A stretch of DNA of 64,000 nucleotides, taken from the NCBI GenBank assembly GCA_037976565.1, contig CP137684.1, positions 24,541,010 through 24,605,009 of the forward strand, written 5' to 3'. The DNA comes from Mesocentrotus franciscanus. Taxonomy: Eukaryota > Echinodermata > Echinoidea > Camarodonta > Strongylocentrotidae. Position numbers and translations under genes: made by a program. Positions 23,355 through 35,305 of this stretch are shown piece by piece; position 1 is the first letter of the stretch; every line of letters starts with the position of its first letter. The notes beneath the pieces were generated by a model. The model was not told where the DNA came from. It searched no databases and worked only from the letters and a program-made list of their open reading frames with translations.

Positions 23355-23881
23355 AGGTACTATGTCCCATTTGCAGGCCAAAAAATGAAAAGGTTAAATT
23401 CCAATGGCATTTGAAAGATAATACTAATTTAGAACTTCCCTAAAAAAAGGGGGCTTGAAAATGTCTTTAAGTGGGAAAATAACGACTATTAGTTGTCGAA
23501 TCGACTTAGGAGCTATAGAGCCAGTAAGTAATAGTCTGATTTTCAGACCATTGTACCGAATGGTCGTACGTTTTATGCTGCGCAAAGATTCAATCAGTTT
23601 AATTTTGGCCATTACAAGAAGTGGGTTATTGATGTAGACAAATGCTCATGTACCCTTTACAGCTCATTTTATGTATGTTATTACCAAAGATGAAAAAGCC
23701 AGTCAGTCACTCAATAGTGTCTGACAGTGAAGTCTAGCAAGTAAACGGGTTTCCTTGCATAATTTGAATATTAGGACACTGCTAACGTTTAAATTTCACA
23801 GATAGGACATACATGACATATTCATAATTCCTGCAAAGTTCTACGAAATTTGATGTTGGCTGCAAAAGGGACATAATATCT
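23355..23881 (+). mobile_element. TTAA-flanked MITE (piggyBac-like), 527 bp
   Basis: TTAA stands at both borders (23351-23354 and 23882-23885). The ends are inverted repeats: AGGTACTATGTCCCATTTGC on the left, and AGATATTATGTCCCTTTTGC reading in from the right. No transposase. A diverged minus-oriented copy lies at 35773-36270, which confirms it as a dispersed family. The exact TTAA duplication points to piggyBac-type mobilisation in trans. Confidence 0.75.
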
Positions 23882-23885
23882 TTAA

Positions 23886-24539
23886 TATTCCAAATTAACC
23901 TTTTCTGATCCATCTAACCCTAACTACTTTTCAAATCAGTATAATAATTTTTCAAATAAATGTTGTATTAAAGTGAAACATAATATAAGCCTTGACTTCA
24001 AATTCATGTATTTAAAGAAAAGGAAATCTTTACAAAAAACTGTAAGCATACATTTGTTTTTCTAGTGAATTTGAAGATGAGAGATCACTTGTAAAATCGT
24101 CTTTTAAATATTACACTGATTTATTTCCTGGTATTTAACAAAAAAATTGTGTATCCTAATTTCTTGTACTGAATTGTTTTTTTTCTACCGCTTTACCTTA
24201 ATGTGAATACAAGTGACTATCTGTACCAACACATATTAATGATGATGATGATGATAATCATAATAATGGTGCCTTCATATAAAGCATGACGGTCATGGCG
24301 CTATACATACATATGAAAAGAAATACAACAACATGCAAATTTTAAGTCATTGAAACAAAAGCATTGTAATATTAGCACGTTGACAATTCTTTACCGGAAG
24401 CCTTTCTTCAATCAATTTAGAAAGGCACTTTCGTCAGCATACATAAGTAAATAGGATTTAGAATCACACAAACAGGCATGTCCTTTATGTAGCTCATGCA
24501 AAGAATGGAGCGTAAAATACTCCACTAGGCATAAGTCAG
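23886..24539. other. No gene seen; short microsatellite
   Basis: AT-rich. (ATG)n near 24238-24256 begins a dispersed-repeat-like phrase (GGTGCCTTCATATAAAGC, then GGCGCTATACATACATATG). No gene. Confidence 0.4.
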
Positions 24540-25275
24540 AAGGCAGATGCTTTATATCGCAGGCTGACAAAGAATCTCGTCGGAATGTCTGTGATATTAT
24601 TGCTTCTGCCAAGAAAGACTGTTATCGTAACAGACTTTCATCATGTAAAACCAGGGACCTGTGTAAGACTTTTAATGAATTGCTCAATGTCAGTAGTTAT
24701 GATTTTCATGTATGTAAAGATTCTTCTGATCTTACTGTAGTTTTTTCCAATAAGGAAACTAAGATTAGGGGCGATATCGAGAGCACTGTTCTAACTTAAC
24801 CTAATGTATCAAGTGTATCCTAAAATATGTATAAACCTGACTCTATCTTCGCTCATTCTGATCCTGTGAGTAAAATAGTCTTTACAACATTAACGATTTT
24901 GAAATTTCTTTCCACATCTTGATTTTGAGATCACGTGCCAACTTGACTGGTTAAAGGAGACATATGTCATTTCTACATCTAGTACTGTTATGCATTCTGA
25001 ATATATTATTGTCTACCGGTGTGTTTCCAGAGGCACTAAGATCTTCTGTCACTACTCCGTTATTTAAGAAATCTTCTCTGGACAGAGATGATTTAAGTAG
25101 TTACAGACCGATTTCTAATAAACAATGTCTAGACAAATCGATTGAAAAGTCTGTTTCTAAACATGTATCCAAATTCATCAGCCACATTGATTTGCTGGAT
25201 CCTATGCAGTCCGCACATGAGTCGCACATATTTACTAAGACTGCACTTATTCGTATGCAGAATGACAAACTTTTG
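24540..25275 (+). pseudogene. CR1/L2-like LINE fragment (linker and RT start)
   Basis: From about 24560 the plus strand reads ADKESRRNVCDIIASAKKD and then RDLCKTFNELLN, the usual linker between endonuclease and reverse transcriptase in L2/CR1 elements. After frameshifts and stops the reverse transcriptase begins: STGVFPEALRSSVTTPLFKK, then SSYRPISN, then DPMQSAHESH and LIRMQNDKL. The match stops at about 25275, where the next LINE begins. 5' and 3' truncated and inactive. Confidence 0.75.
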
Positions 25276-25325
25276 TGCCATTGTTTTCCTATGAATGCTT
25301 GCCCTTTTGTCTGCCTTTGATATTA

Positions 25326-26660
25326 ATGGAGAATGACCAACTTCTTAACCAAACGCGGCAGCTTCGGAGGGATCTACGGAGTATGCATGATCTTCAAGAG
25401 TGTAACAAAGTTCTGGTGCAAAACAAGGATGGAGAGATAATCACATTGAAGAACTCCCTGTCTAAAAAAAAAGCTGAGCTAAGAGACCTCCAGTTACAAG
25501 TAGACTTCTTGACTACTATTTGCAAAACTCATGGCCTTCAAGGTATTGCTGATGAAGAGAATGCTTCATTTGAGTCTTCACCAGCTCATAGTCCATCTAG
25601 AAATGATGCCAATCAATACCCAAGGCTACAGAAGAGTAGGTACTTCACAAACACTAATCTGCACTACAGGTCATCTAACCACCATTATGGCCCACCCTCA
25701 CGTGGTCGCTATAAGCAGCAAGGTGATTCCTCATTTAGTCCCAGACTCAGCAGCCAGGATATGGGTTCGTCGGTCAGGAATCATGGAAATTCTGGACTGG
25801 GAACTGCTTCAATTCAGCCTCCCCGGTCTATGGGTCAACATGAGGTCAAACAAAGCCAAACCTCTCATAGATTGCACAAGACAGGATATGATGAAAATGA
25901 GAAAATGCCGTCTGCCACCAATCCTTCATCTGGCCCCTCCACAACTGAACACCCTTACGCTATCCCAACTTCCAACAGGTTCGAAAGCCTTTGTGTGGAT
26001 GAAGAGGCTCATAACGCTGCTAGATATGTTCATCTTCAACGGGATTCTGAGAAACTGCCTGAAGTTCCCTCTCCTATGCATTCCAAGAGTATATTCAATG
26101 GTGTTAGCAGAAAACCCCATGAGAGACATCATCTTACCCCTGAGACCTCTACATCAAGCAGAGTGGTGGACGAGCTCTTTCAAAAAGCGGTGCATCCACC
26201 AACCAAGATCAAACACAAAATGGATGGATTACATACAGGTACTGGAGGTCTAGGTGAACATGTGGCAGATGCTCCTGGAAAAGCTAGTTCAGAGGAATCA
26301 TCTTTACAGCCTGACACCACTCTTCACACTGTATCTAGTGTCAAACATACTTGTAGTACTGACCAAGATGAGCGTTCAACTGTAACTCCTGGATCTCGTT
26401 CAGACGCAAATTTTCACCAGCCGGTTGGGGCTTCGCATACTGCTGAATGTGCTGGTAAGGAGGAACTTCTTCAAAATCATAGAAGACTACATCTACCAAA
26501 GCACGACGAGATGAGCAAGTCTTTTCCTGCCAAGCCTGCCCATGCAGTAAATGAGTCTGATGAGCCTATATTACAGAAGAATAGTCGTAACCGACCTGAA
26601 CACTTGAAGTGTCCAGCATTGGATAGCAATATTCAAAGTGAATCTAATTCACTTTTTCGG
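25326..26660 (+). pseudogene. LINE N-terminal (ORF1-like) region
   Basis: The first good start is ATG 25326. Residues 1-75 are charged and Leu-rich (MENDQLLNQTRQLRRDLRS, then VQNKDGEIITLKNSL) and look like a coiled coil, a common oligomerisation module of LINE proteins. The following 350 residues are rich in Ser, Pro, His and Gln, without a CCHC knuckle that I can see. The frame stays open to 26858, but from about 26660 the neighbouring frame carries the sequence that leads into the endonuclease. A frameshift there is likely, and this region may originally have been fused to the endonuclease-RT protein. Function presumed: RNA binding in the retrotransposition particle. Confidence 0.6.
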
Positions 26661-26839
26661 CACGGCCGGGCCTCAACAGCCACTTACCACTGGCAGATGG
26701 AGACTGTCTACTACATAACAGCTTCTCTTCTGAACCTCCTGTGTCTGCACTCGATACAGCCAAGTCACATGATCGAGCAGTCAATCAGAGAGCAACACCT
26801 TCGCATCATGCAACTCACAGACTCCAGCCTTTGTCTGCT

Positions 26840-28415
26840 GTCTCCCCAGAGAATGTAAAGTCTATCTGCATCGCCTCTTTTAATGCTCGTGGATTCAGGT
26901 CAAATGAAAGTTTTATTCATCATTTGTTATCACAAGTAGATATTCTTTTTATGCAAGAACACTGGATTCATGAAGGTGAACTCCACTATCTTAGCTCAGT
27001 CCACCAGGGCTTCATCTCCTTCTGTAAGGCTCATGATCCCATTCACTCACTTCCAACCAGGAGAGCGAGAGGGCGTAGCTACTTTCGTCAGCAAGGCACT
27101 CGCATGTTCATCGAAGCTCATTCCCACCATATCTCAAAGGCTCATCTGTACTCTTTTACAATTCTCAACATGTGACATCATATTGTTCAACTGTTATATG
27201 CCATGTGATACCTCCCCAGATGCTCTTGCAGAGTATCAGGCTATACTAGAGGAAATGTTACACATCATTCAGACCAATAGTTCTCGCGCCTTTTTATTAG
27301 GTGGTGACCTCAATGTGGACCTTCACAACAGTGACCGCAAGAAAAAAGTCCAGAGTATCCTTGGTGCCTTCATGCATACCAGTGCAATGGTCTGTCTTTC
27401 TGCTCTACTGAAAGATCAAGAAGCTTATACGTTTCAGAGCGATGATGGCACTAAGCGGTCATTCATTGACACTTTTCTCACCCATCAGAGGTTGGCAAGA
27501 GACTTCTCCAACTTTGTAATCCTCTACAAGGAACCACTGAATGGATCTGATCATTTCCCCATCAGGGTTACTTGGAACGTTCCGGTGCTCTACAAGGCCC
27601 CTGCTAGGAGTGATAATGTTTTATGCATCCAACGTGCATGTCGTCCAAGAATCAACTGGAAGAAGGTGTCAAAACAAGTGATCAATGACTTGTATACGGA
27701 ACCGCTGGAGAGAGCCTCTGAATCAATTTTGACTTCTCTTGCTGATGCAACTCCGGATGCAGCCCTCTTAAACAGTATCATGGCTAGTTTGCAGTCAGCC
27801 CTGGTTCAAACTGCAATGAGCTTACCCCACTCTAAAGGTAAAGGCAGAGGTAAAGGCAAGATGGAGTGGAATCCTGAAGTGGAGGGAAGCTACAAAAGAT
27901 ACATCAACCTGTGGAAAGACTGGAAAGGTTCTGGTGAAGGCAAGAGTAGTCCCTTGGGTATATTAGCTGCCAAGCTTAAGAAATGTTTCCGCTCCAAGCT
28001 GAGACAGTCAAGAGCTGCCTGTAGAAATGGGCTTCTCACTGAGATTGAGGAGGCTCATGAGAATAACGACCGGCTGTTTTATAAGCTTCTTAAAGGCAAC
28101 AGTCCACGTTCCAACACAGGCATACAACATCTGAAACTGGGGGAACATTGCTACTCGGGGACAGATATCATCCAAGGCTGGACACAATACTTTCAAGAGC
28201 TCTCAACTCCTAGTGATCACGAGTCAGAAGGTGTTCTTAATGCAGAGTTTCTTGGTAACCAAGCTCTTCACGGATTCAAGTTTTTGATTTCATCAAAAGA
28301 GCTCCAGACTGCTATCTCCTCTTTGAAGACTGGCAAAGCCAGTGGTCCGACAACATATCTCCTGAACATCTTTTGTACACTGGATACAATACAAGAACTC
28401 TTATCCTTATCCTGA
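26840..28415 (+). pseudogene. LINE endonuclease and linker
   Basis: Begins in the frame of 26741-27175 with ICIASFNARGF (Asn of the first metal-binding block) and LFMQEHW (catalytic Glu block). A frameshift at about 27060 moves it to the frame of 26970-28415. That frame carries VATFVSK, FNCYMPC, LLGGDLNVDLH (Asp/Asn block), FIDTFLT, and NGSDHFPI (the SDH block). These are the ordered motifs of an apurinic-type endonuclease, which nicks target DNA for target-primed reverse transcription. The linker to the RT (basic; GKGRGKGKMEWNPEVEG) follows, up to LKTGKASGP at 28340, where the next frame change falls. Confidence 0.8.
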
Positions 28416-30289
28416 TGAACTGGATGGTTGGCTTGAAACACATCCCACCAAGCCTCAAGGATGGTCTTGTGATTCCACTGCATAAAGGTGGTGGCAAAGA
28501 TCCAGCAGTTCCAGGAAACTACAGAGGCATCACCCTGACCCCTGTCTTGGGCAAGCTGCTAGAACTGTTAATCAAGCCCAAACTCACTAGTCACCTACTG
28601 AAGCATGATATCCCAGACCAGCTTCAATTTGGTTTCCAGCAGGGAAGGTCTTGCCTACTAACTGGAAAAGCCCTTGACCTCGTCATTGAGCTGTGCAAGT
28701 CTTCAAAGCAACCACTCTTCATTGCAATGCTTGATGCCCAGAAAGCATTCGACAGGGTATGGCAAGAAGGTCTGCTCTCAAAAATATCTTCCACGCATCC
28801 TTCTTCCTTTCTGTTGGATATAATTGCGGAGTTCTACAAGAATTGTTCTAGCAAGGTGCTATGGGATCAATCAGTGGGTCCACCATTCAGTGTTCTCCAA
28901 GGAGTAAGACAGGGAGGTGTGCTGTCTCCAATGCTTTACACTCTCTACATTGATGACCTCATTAAGATCCTAAGAGATTGCCATCTTGGCTGCACAATCA
29001 AGAATTTGTATCTTGGCGTAATAGCATTTGCTGATGACATAGCGCTTCTCAGTAATAGCCCAACAGAACTCCAGGAGATGCTAAATGTTACTCTTCAATA
29101 CACCCAGGATTGGAGATATAAGATAAACTCCTCTAAGAGTGCCGTTATTGTGTTTAATCACAAGAAAGACCATGGACAATCCTGGCATATCAGTGGAGAA
29201 TCTATTAATGAGGTCTCGTCTCATAAACATCTTGGCATTACTAGGACCCGGGACGTTCAGTTCGACTTTGCGGCTGAGGCTATCTCAAAGGGGTACAAAG
29301 CATTCTATGCTCTTGTAGGGACATCTCCATTCAGTCCCAGAGTAGTACCCCACATTGCTGCCAAGCTTTGGTCAACTTTCTGCGTGCCGCGGATGCTTTA
29401 TGGCTGCCCTTGCGTGACTTTCTCCAAGGCTATGTTGAATCGCCTCGACAAAGCTCAGGTCCATCTCTTCAAACGCATACTGGGGCTCCCACTATCTGCA
29501 GCTGATGAATCCGTGTACCTTCTGACAGACATACTGCCCATAAGTCTTCTGGTTGTGAAAGAAAAGCTCTTGCTTCTGGGACAGATCCTGAACATCGCGT
29601 CTGAAAGAACGGAACACAGATTACTACTTCATAGCATCTGTGCCGACACCCCTTCAGTTCAACAATGGCGCTCAGCTCTGCAGTTGCTCAGTCTTCCTTC
29701 GCTGGACGAGCTTATTATAAGACCTCCAACCTATAGTCTTTGGAAGCGCATGGTATTGTCGGCTGTGGCTGGAGCATCAGAGTCCAGGCAAAACGAGGCT
29801 CTCTCTGAGAAAACATCACTCTCGTTGTGGACCAGAAGACCAAAGCCCAAGGCTATCGACTTGTATCCTGGACATGTAGCCAGTCCCAGCTTGAGACCAG
29901 CTATCACCATCAAAGCCCAGATTGCATGTAAAGTTTATCTGACCCAGGCCAGACTTGTCAGGATTGGAAAGGCTTCAGATGACCTCTGTCGATTATGTTC
30001 CATAAATCGTGAAGATGTTGAACACTTTGTTTCATCGTGTCCAGCCCTTACATCTGTGCGATGTGACTTCATCAACCGCATAAAGGACAACAACAATACC
30101 AGACAATTTGCACAATTCTTTGAAACAGACTCCCAGACTTTTCTGGAGTGTATACTCTTTCTTCCCCTTGTGCGCATTAGCAGTGTCAGCAAAACTCAGC
30201 TTCACACACTCATTCTTTACTTCATTCGCAATCTTCACACAACCCGCCAAAACCTTCTCAGCAGCACTTCAAACTCTAGCAACCCATAA
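28343..30289 (+). pseudogene. LINE reverse transcriptase with C-terminal knuckle
   Basis: A 638-codon open frame (28373-30289), intact by itself but separated from its start by the frameshift near 28360. RT blocks in order: VIPLHKGGGKDP, GNYRGITLTPVLGKLLE, QFGFQQGRSC, IAMLDAQKAFDRVW (first catalytic Asp), VLQGVRQGGVLSP, and IAFADDIALLS (FADD, the catalytic pair, near 29030). The thumb follows with KSAVIVF and HKHLGI. Near the C-terminus, LCRLCSINREDVEHFVSSCP gives a Cys-Cys-His-Cys knuckle. It would copy LINE RNA at the nicked target. Confidence 0.85.
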
Positions 30290-30574
30290 AAGTGTCTTCA
30301 TTCACCTCAGCTGATGTCAATGATCTCCGACCTTAACGGAGGAAGGATACAAGAGAGAGAGAGGTGGAACATAATATACAACTCTCTCACATGGGCTGGC
30401 CAATCGCTTTTTTCTACTCAATAATTTTACCAGACGTCCCGTTTCTCAACCATTTGTCCACGTCCCGTAACGAACCTCCGCGGGAAGCATTTTATCCCGC
30501 ATTTGCTTAATACGTGATGAAGATGGAGTTATAAGCCAAAATGTACACTGATACCATTGATATCATTGTATGGG

Positions 30575-31850
30575 TCAAATAAAGATAATCCTGCTTTTAA
30601 CTGATTTAGATAATCCACATATCATCATGTGTGGAGATTAGAACTTAACACAAGATCAAGTTATGGATAATTATAATTATCTTAATATAAACAACCCTTG
30701 AGCTAAACAAGTAGTCGAAGAGTTAAAAAATAAATTCGAATTAATTGATCCATGGAGACAACAAAATTTAAATTTAAAATGGTTTACATGGAGAAGAACA
30801 TTTCCAGTAAAACAAGCTCGTTTGGATTTCTTTCTGTGTTCAAAGGAACTGATATATATTCTAAAAGAAACATATGTACTACCAGGTTATCGTACAGATC
30901 ACTCAATAGTTATTTGAAGTCTTAGGTGTTCTAAATTTGAAAGAGGTAGATGATTCTGAAAATTCAACAATTCCCTTCTAGAAGATGATGTGCATACACA
31001 ACTAGCTTTTAAAATCATTGCTGATGTTTAAAAAACAATACGCTGCTCTTCCATATAATTTCAAAAAAATTCAAGACATTCCAAGTCCAAACCTGCAGTT
31101 AATTATGCATGACCAGTTGTTTTTCGAAGTCTTGTTAATGAAAATTAGAGGTTGATCTATTCCGTATTTTGTGAAAAAGAAAAAAAAAACAGAATTAAGG
31201 AAGAGGATGCGTTAGAAAAGAGTATTCAAAGATTAGAAAGCTAATCTTCAATTCTAATGGCGACTTAGAAAAAGAACAAAAGAACAGAAAGACGGATTTT
31301 ACTTCAATATTTAAGAAATGAGAAATTGAAAGGTCAAATGATTAGAACACGTATGAATGCTATTGCATATGGAGAAAGACTATCTAAGTTTGTTCTTAAC
31401 CTGGAAAAAGAAAGAAATATTGATAAAACAATGTTATCTAAAACTTTAAACAATGGATTATTTGTTAACAATCCAAAAGAAATTACAAAGGAATGTAAGA
31501 ATTTCTATTCAAAATTATTTTGTGATAAACACTCTGTTTTGGATATTGAAGCTATTAACGATATGTTAAACAAATTTAAATAAAACAAATTAGAAGACCA
31601 TACAATGGATACACTAGGTGGAACTTTAACTCATCTTTTTGTTAGAGCAATCAATTATTCCTATAAGTTTAAGAAGCTTTCTAATTCTCACAGAATGGGG
31701 ATTATTTCTTTATTACCCAAAGGATATTCGGTCTTCAATAGATTTTTGTACAAAACATTAGAAATATTCAATTTGGGGCCTTCTATTAGTCAATGGATTC
31801 AAACGTTTTATAATGAAAACAAGTTATCAGTTTACATCAACAATTACACC
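30575..31850 (+). pseudogene. Tx1/L1-like LINE, part 1 (endonuclease end to RT start)
   Basis: Starts in the endonuclease: NPHIIMCGD, then FELIDPWRQQNLNLKWFTW, KQARLDFFLCS and PGYRTDHSIV. These are L1/Tx1-style blocks, unlike the LINE just before it. Broken by many stops, it goes on through the linker to the RT (KVKRL-type blocks are in part 2): KFVLNLEKERNIDKTM, KECKNFYSKLF, and FNLGPSISQWIQTFYN, ending YINNYT at 31850. The next block of the same protein resumes at 39347, so the DNA between is an insertion. Confidence 0.75.
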
Positions 31851-31998
31851 TGCACCTGACAGACAACAACACACATCATTTGCAGTTTGGTTGTGGATTT
31901 AATATTGTACCAATATAAGTAGCATTATCCTTGACATTATATAATAACTTTACAACTGTGCACCTGACACCCAATATGTACATGTACTTGAATTTTCG

Positions 31999-32375
31999 GC
32001 ACCTAGCTTAGCTATAACCCGATCACCAGCGTTAAAGCCCGACCCCCGAAAATGCCTCCAGTCAGTAAGACATCCCCAGTAACGAGTCAACGCCGTCCAT
32101 GATCAATTTGCTGCTCCTGCATAACCGCCGAGCGGAAAGCTGACTGACCCAAACCCCCGGCATACAGGCGAGCACATGTAACCAAACACAAATACCATCC
32201 CTGGCCCACCATCAGGCTTCAGGGGCATCCCTGGACCACCACCAGGCCTCGAGGGGCATACCAGCAGCTCCCTCGACATGTTTCACCCTGTCTAGCCTCA
32301 CAATTATGAGGTACACAGGGCGATCGGGCGAGCTGCTAAACTGCCAAAATTCGCTGAAGCTAAGTGCCGAGGCCT
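31999..32375. repeat. Long direct repeat, copy 1
   Basis: Begins GCACCTAGCTTAGCTATAAC and ends near GAAGCTAAGTGCC. Pairs with 33885-34180, same orientation, with small indels. Probably 3' repeat units of the YR retrotransposon. Confidence 0.7.
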
Positions 32376-32889
32376 CATAAGACAACCATCCCTGTGCACC
32401 ACAGGGGATATACCGATTTACTCACTTAAATCAATGTACACAATATAAAGCATCCCCAAAACTTTCCTTATTAACTTCAACATGTTAAGTGTGCACATAC
32501 CTTGTAATTATACAAAACTGCGTAGAGGCGCAAAATTACGTATTTTAGACCAAACGGGCTTGCCCGCCCCCAAAAGCGCATATTTGTTGTGAATGCACCT
32601 TGTAAATGGAAGCCAGGCTTGTAACAAATAAGCTCTCTTCGGCATACCCAACCATAAAACCAGCGTCCTACATTATGCTCATTTAACCCCATACACTGTT
32701 AAATGAGCGCAAAACTATTGTATAGTATATTTCACAAAGAAAAACCTAACAAATTCGTTTGCAATAAACAATCGCATGTGCCAGTACTGCTTAACTTATA
32801 AAGTTTAGACCTTTAAGCCAGATCTTGCATTAATATCGCTCACTTATCTATTGAGCATAATTTCTCATAAATATTCATATCTCCATCTC

Positions 32890-33840
32890 ATTATAATAAG
32901 TGAACTCAAATACATGCACTACTTTCGTGCTATTTAAACCACAATAAAACATTGACCATTACCCAATACAAGCTTCCTAAAGCACAACTGGGATCCCAAT
33001 ACACGTATCATATTAAATCTCTTCAAATTTACAATTATTTCATCTTATAAATTGTTTATTTTCCTTTTCTCAATAACTAAACCCAAATACATGCACTGCT
33101 TTCGTGCTATTAAAAAAAAAACTGACCATCACTCCATATAATAATAATAATAATAATAATCTTTTATAGTCCACTCCAAATTTTATTAAACCGAAAATGG
33201 AATTTCTTTGTACCCAATTGATCGTGAGCCCGGCAGTCACTGAGCAGCTCCAGATCGACATTGCTCTATCCCCTTATTGTTGAACGCCAAACAAGGTAGC
33301 AGCGACTCCCATCTTTTAACGTCTTTTGGGTATGACGCGGCCGGGGTTCGAACCCACGACCTCCCGGTTGTGAGGTGGACGCTCTACTGACTGAGCCAAC
33401 ACACCGGTACATACAGGCTTCCTACAGCACAACTGTGATCCAAATATTCCATTAAATCTCTTCAAAACTCCTCAAATTACATGTACCACAAATTTTATCC
33501 AGTACATACTCTATACAAATAATACGAACTTTGACCTACATTCTGAGCAAAGTAAACCCAAATATACATGTACAGCTGAAAAGCCGAACTCCTTCCGATT
33601 TACAATTGTTCCACATTATGAAATTAATTTATTTATTTCTTCTGAATCACCAAATTAAAACGCTCTGAATGCTGTAGCTCTAAAACATACAAATTACATG
33701 CACCACTAATTTTTATCAGGTACATACTCTATAGTAATTTTATGAACTTTGACCTACATTCTGAGCAAAATAAACCCAATATAGATGCACAGCTTAAAAG
33801 CCGAACTGCTATGTATCTGAAAACCTATGTGAAATGCAAG
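32890..33840. repeat. Local tandem duplications
   Basis: A unit with ACATGCACT(A/G)CTTTCGTGC and CTTCCTA(A/C)AGCACAACTG occurs at about 32910-33010, and again at 33085-33460, where the SINE at 33138-33414 splits it. A second unit of about 215 nt (AATTACATG(T/C)ACCAC to AAAGCCGAACT) occurs at 33476 and 33691. Confidence 0.65.
33138..33414 (-). mobile_element. tRNA-derived SINE, full length
   Basis: On the minus strand the head is tRNA-like: A-box TTGGCTCAGTCAGTAGAGCG and B-box GGGTTCGAACCCC. A long body (AGACGTTAAAAGATGGGAG, GGGGATAGAGCAATG) follows, then an (ATT)n tail at 33139-33162. The flanks are joined in the undisturbed duplicate at 32960, which gives an empty-site comparison. A CATA short duplication is possible at the ends. 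Body style suggests a widespread invertebrate SINE family, not identified by name. Confidence 0.75.
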
Positions 33841-33884
33841 GTTTTACATTATTGATCTATAACACCAAAGCTGGAAATTTTAAC

Positions 33885-34180
33885 GCACCTAGCTTAGCTA
33901 TAACCGGACTACCGGCGTTAAAGCCCGACCCCCGGAAATGCCTCCAATCAGTAAAACATCCCCAGTCACGAGCCAACGCCGTCCATGATCAATTTTTTGC
34001 TCCCTGCATAACCGCCCAGCAGAAGGCTGCTGACCCAAACCTTCGGCATACAGGCGAGTAACCAAACACAAATACCATCCCTGGCATCACCAACAGGCCT
34101 CAGGGGCATCCCAATTCCAGCAACTCCCTCGACATGGTCCACCCTTTCTACCCTCGCAATTCTGAAGCTAAGTGCCAAGC
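33885..34180. repeat. Long direct repeat, copy 2
   Basis: Matches 31999-32375 (start GCACCTAGCTTAGCTATAAC, then GGCGTTAAAGCCCGACCCCC), shorter by about 80 nt because of internal deletion. Lies just downstream (minus strand) of the hydrolase remnant. Confidence 0.7.
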
Positions 34181-34709
34181 ATCTTAAAACATATAATAAC
34201 AGCTTCATCAAATTTGTTCCCTTTTCCAACAGACACATTTGGGAAGCTGTGATCCCACCAACTTTCAACATCTTATCTTGTCGTCTAAAATTCATAGCTG
34301 CTAAGAGTTTAGGGAATTACATGGTGCCCTAGAAAATAAAGTGACAAATCTAAGGTGTTTTTAAATTCATCGAAAAAAACAAATAAATAAATTCTGCTTC
34401 ACGAAACAATCTGAATGCCAAAACCGGTACCCGTTGTGACAAATTTCTATCATTATGCCACAAAATTGTAATACTTAAATCTGTAATGACTACAAAAAGT
34501 CTACAATAATCGCCCGGCCCGACCTGGCTATGTGCTTACTAACTTCACACTCGTATTAACTACTGCCATAACTGGTACCGAATTAAAACAATAACCTTGC
34601 GTGCTTGTTCACGGCCCGACCTGCCTTATTAATCCTTAATTGCTCTTCAGCCGGGAAAGCTTGATAAGTTAGATTAGGTAGTGTATCTGACCATGGAGCT
34701 AGCTCCATG

Positions 34710-34985
34710 ATCTGACCAAATAATGCAAGCACCTGGGAATGAGGCCCTGAGCATCTGCAACACTGCCTGCACTTGAGTAAATATCACCCGCTTCGGCAGA
34801 CTCCCACTATCATTAGTCCTAACGTGTAGTAGAATATGGGTAGGCTTGCTCCAGTCCCCTTCTCCCGCTCGCTATTGCATAACCGCAAATGAGCGGCTAC
34901 TTGGGCCAACTTGAATCCGCGACGACCCATCCATCTCACTGTTGCTGGAAAGCCCAACCTGCCTTATGATCCTTGGCGTACGTAA
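34710..34985 (-). pseudogene. SGNH-hydrolase remnant of YR retrotransposon
   Basis: The minus-strand frame reads RAGEGDWSKPTHILLHV, then TNDSGSLPKRVIF, and FPGACIIWSD near the end. The arrangement Pro-x-x-Ile-Leu-x-His, then Asn-Asp, then IIWSD is that of the SGNH (GDSL-like) hydrolase domain found after the recombinase in some Ngaro/DIRS-type elements. The upstream catalytic Ser block is not recognisable and a stop interrupts the frame. The match ends at a perfect 16-bp palindrome (ATGGAGCTAGCTCCAT, 34693-34708). The domain's role in these elements is not established. Confidence 0.55.
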
Positions 34986-35194
34986 CAGTCAGCGCATTGT
35001 ATAATAAATTCGCCTATCATCCAAAGTATGCTAGCACCTGCATAAAATAACAAAAAAAAAAACCTCCGTCAGAAATATGTTCTTCGCCACACATATGTAG
35101 CATGTCATACAATATCATTAAACAAACGTCAACAACTGAATACATTTCAATTACCAAACATTATTCCCTGTAATATGTCACAGCAAATATCACA

Positions 35195-35305
35195 GGTATC
35201 ACCTGTGCGCATTAGAAATCCAACACCCCCTATGCTGAATTATTGCGTCACTAAAACCTACTATAACTCTTGACGTGGCAGCACCGATTCCGAATGAGTG
35301 TGCTC
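35195..35305 (-). pseudogene. Tyrosine recombinase C-terminus
   Basis: The minus strand reads AHSFGIGAATSRVIVGFSD, then IIQHRGCWISNAH, and after a stop YL. This aligns with the C-terminal active-site region of DIRS/Ngaro recombinases (His-Ser-Phe-Arg, Gly-Arg-Trp, Tyr). The catalytic Arg of HSFR is Gly here and the GRW Arg is followed by Cys, so it is inactive. It abuts the reverse transcriptase with everything between deleted. Confidence 0.65.

Larger units (their letters stand above)
25276..30360 (+). mobile_element. APE-type LINE, near full length, frameshifted
   Basis: About 5.1 kb element with an N-terminal region with a coiled-coil start, an apurinic-type endonuclease, a reverse transcriptase and a C-terminal zinc-knuckle-like motif. 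A short 3' untranslated region follows, ending in ACAAGAGAGAGAGAG. It replaces or interrupts the L2-like LINE to its left. At least three frame changes (about 26660, 27060, 28360) disable it. The protein style suggests the I/Nimb/Jockey side of the LINE tree, but I cannot place the family firmly. Confidence 0.75.

Noticed and set aside
25531..26253. A 240-codon frame inside the LINE N-terminal region
   Set aside because: Shadow of the longer 25326-26858 frame. No coiled coil or motif of its own.
33340..33410. A functional tRNA gene on the minus strand
   Set aside because: A- and B-boxes are present, but no acceptor-stem pairing is apparent and the sequence continues into a SINE body with an (ATT)n tail.
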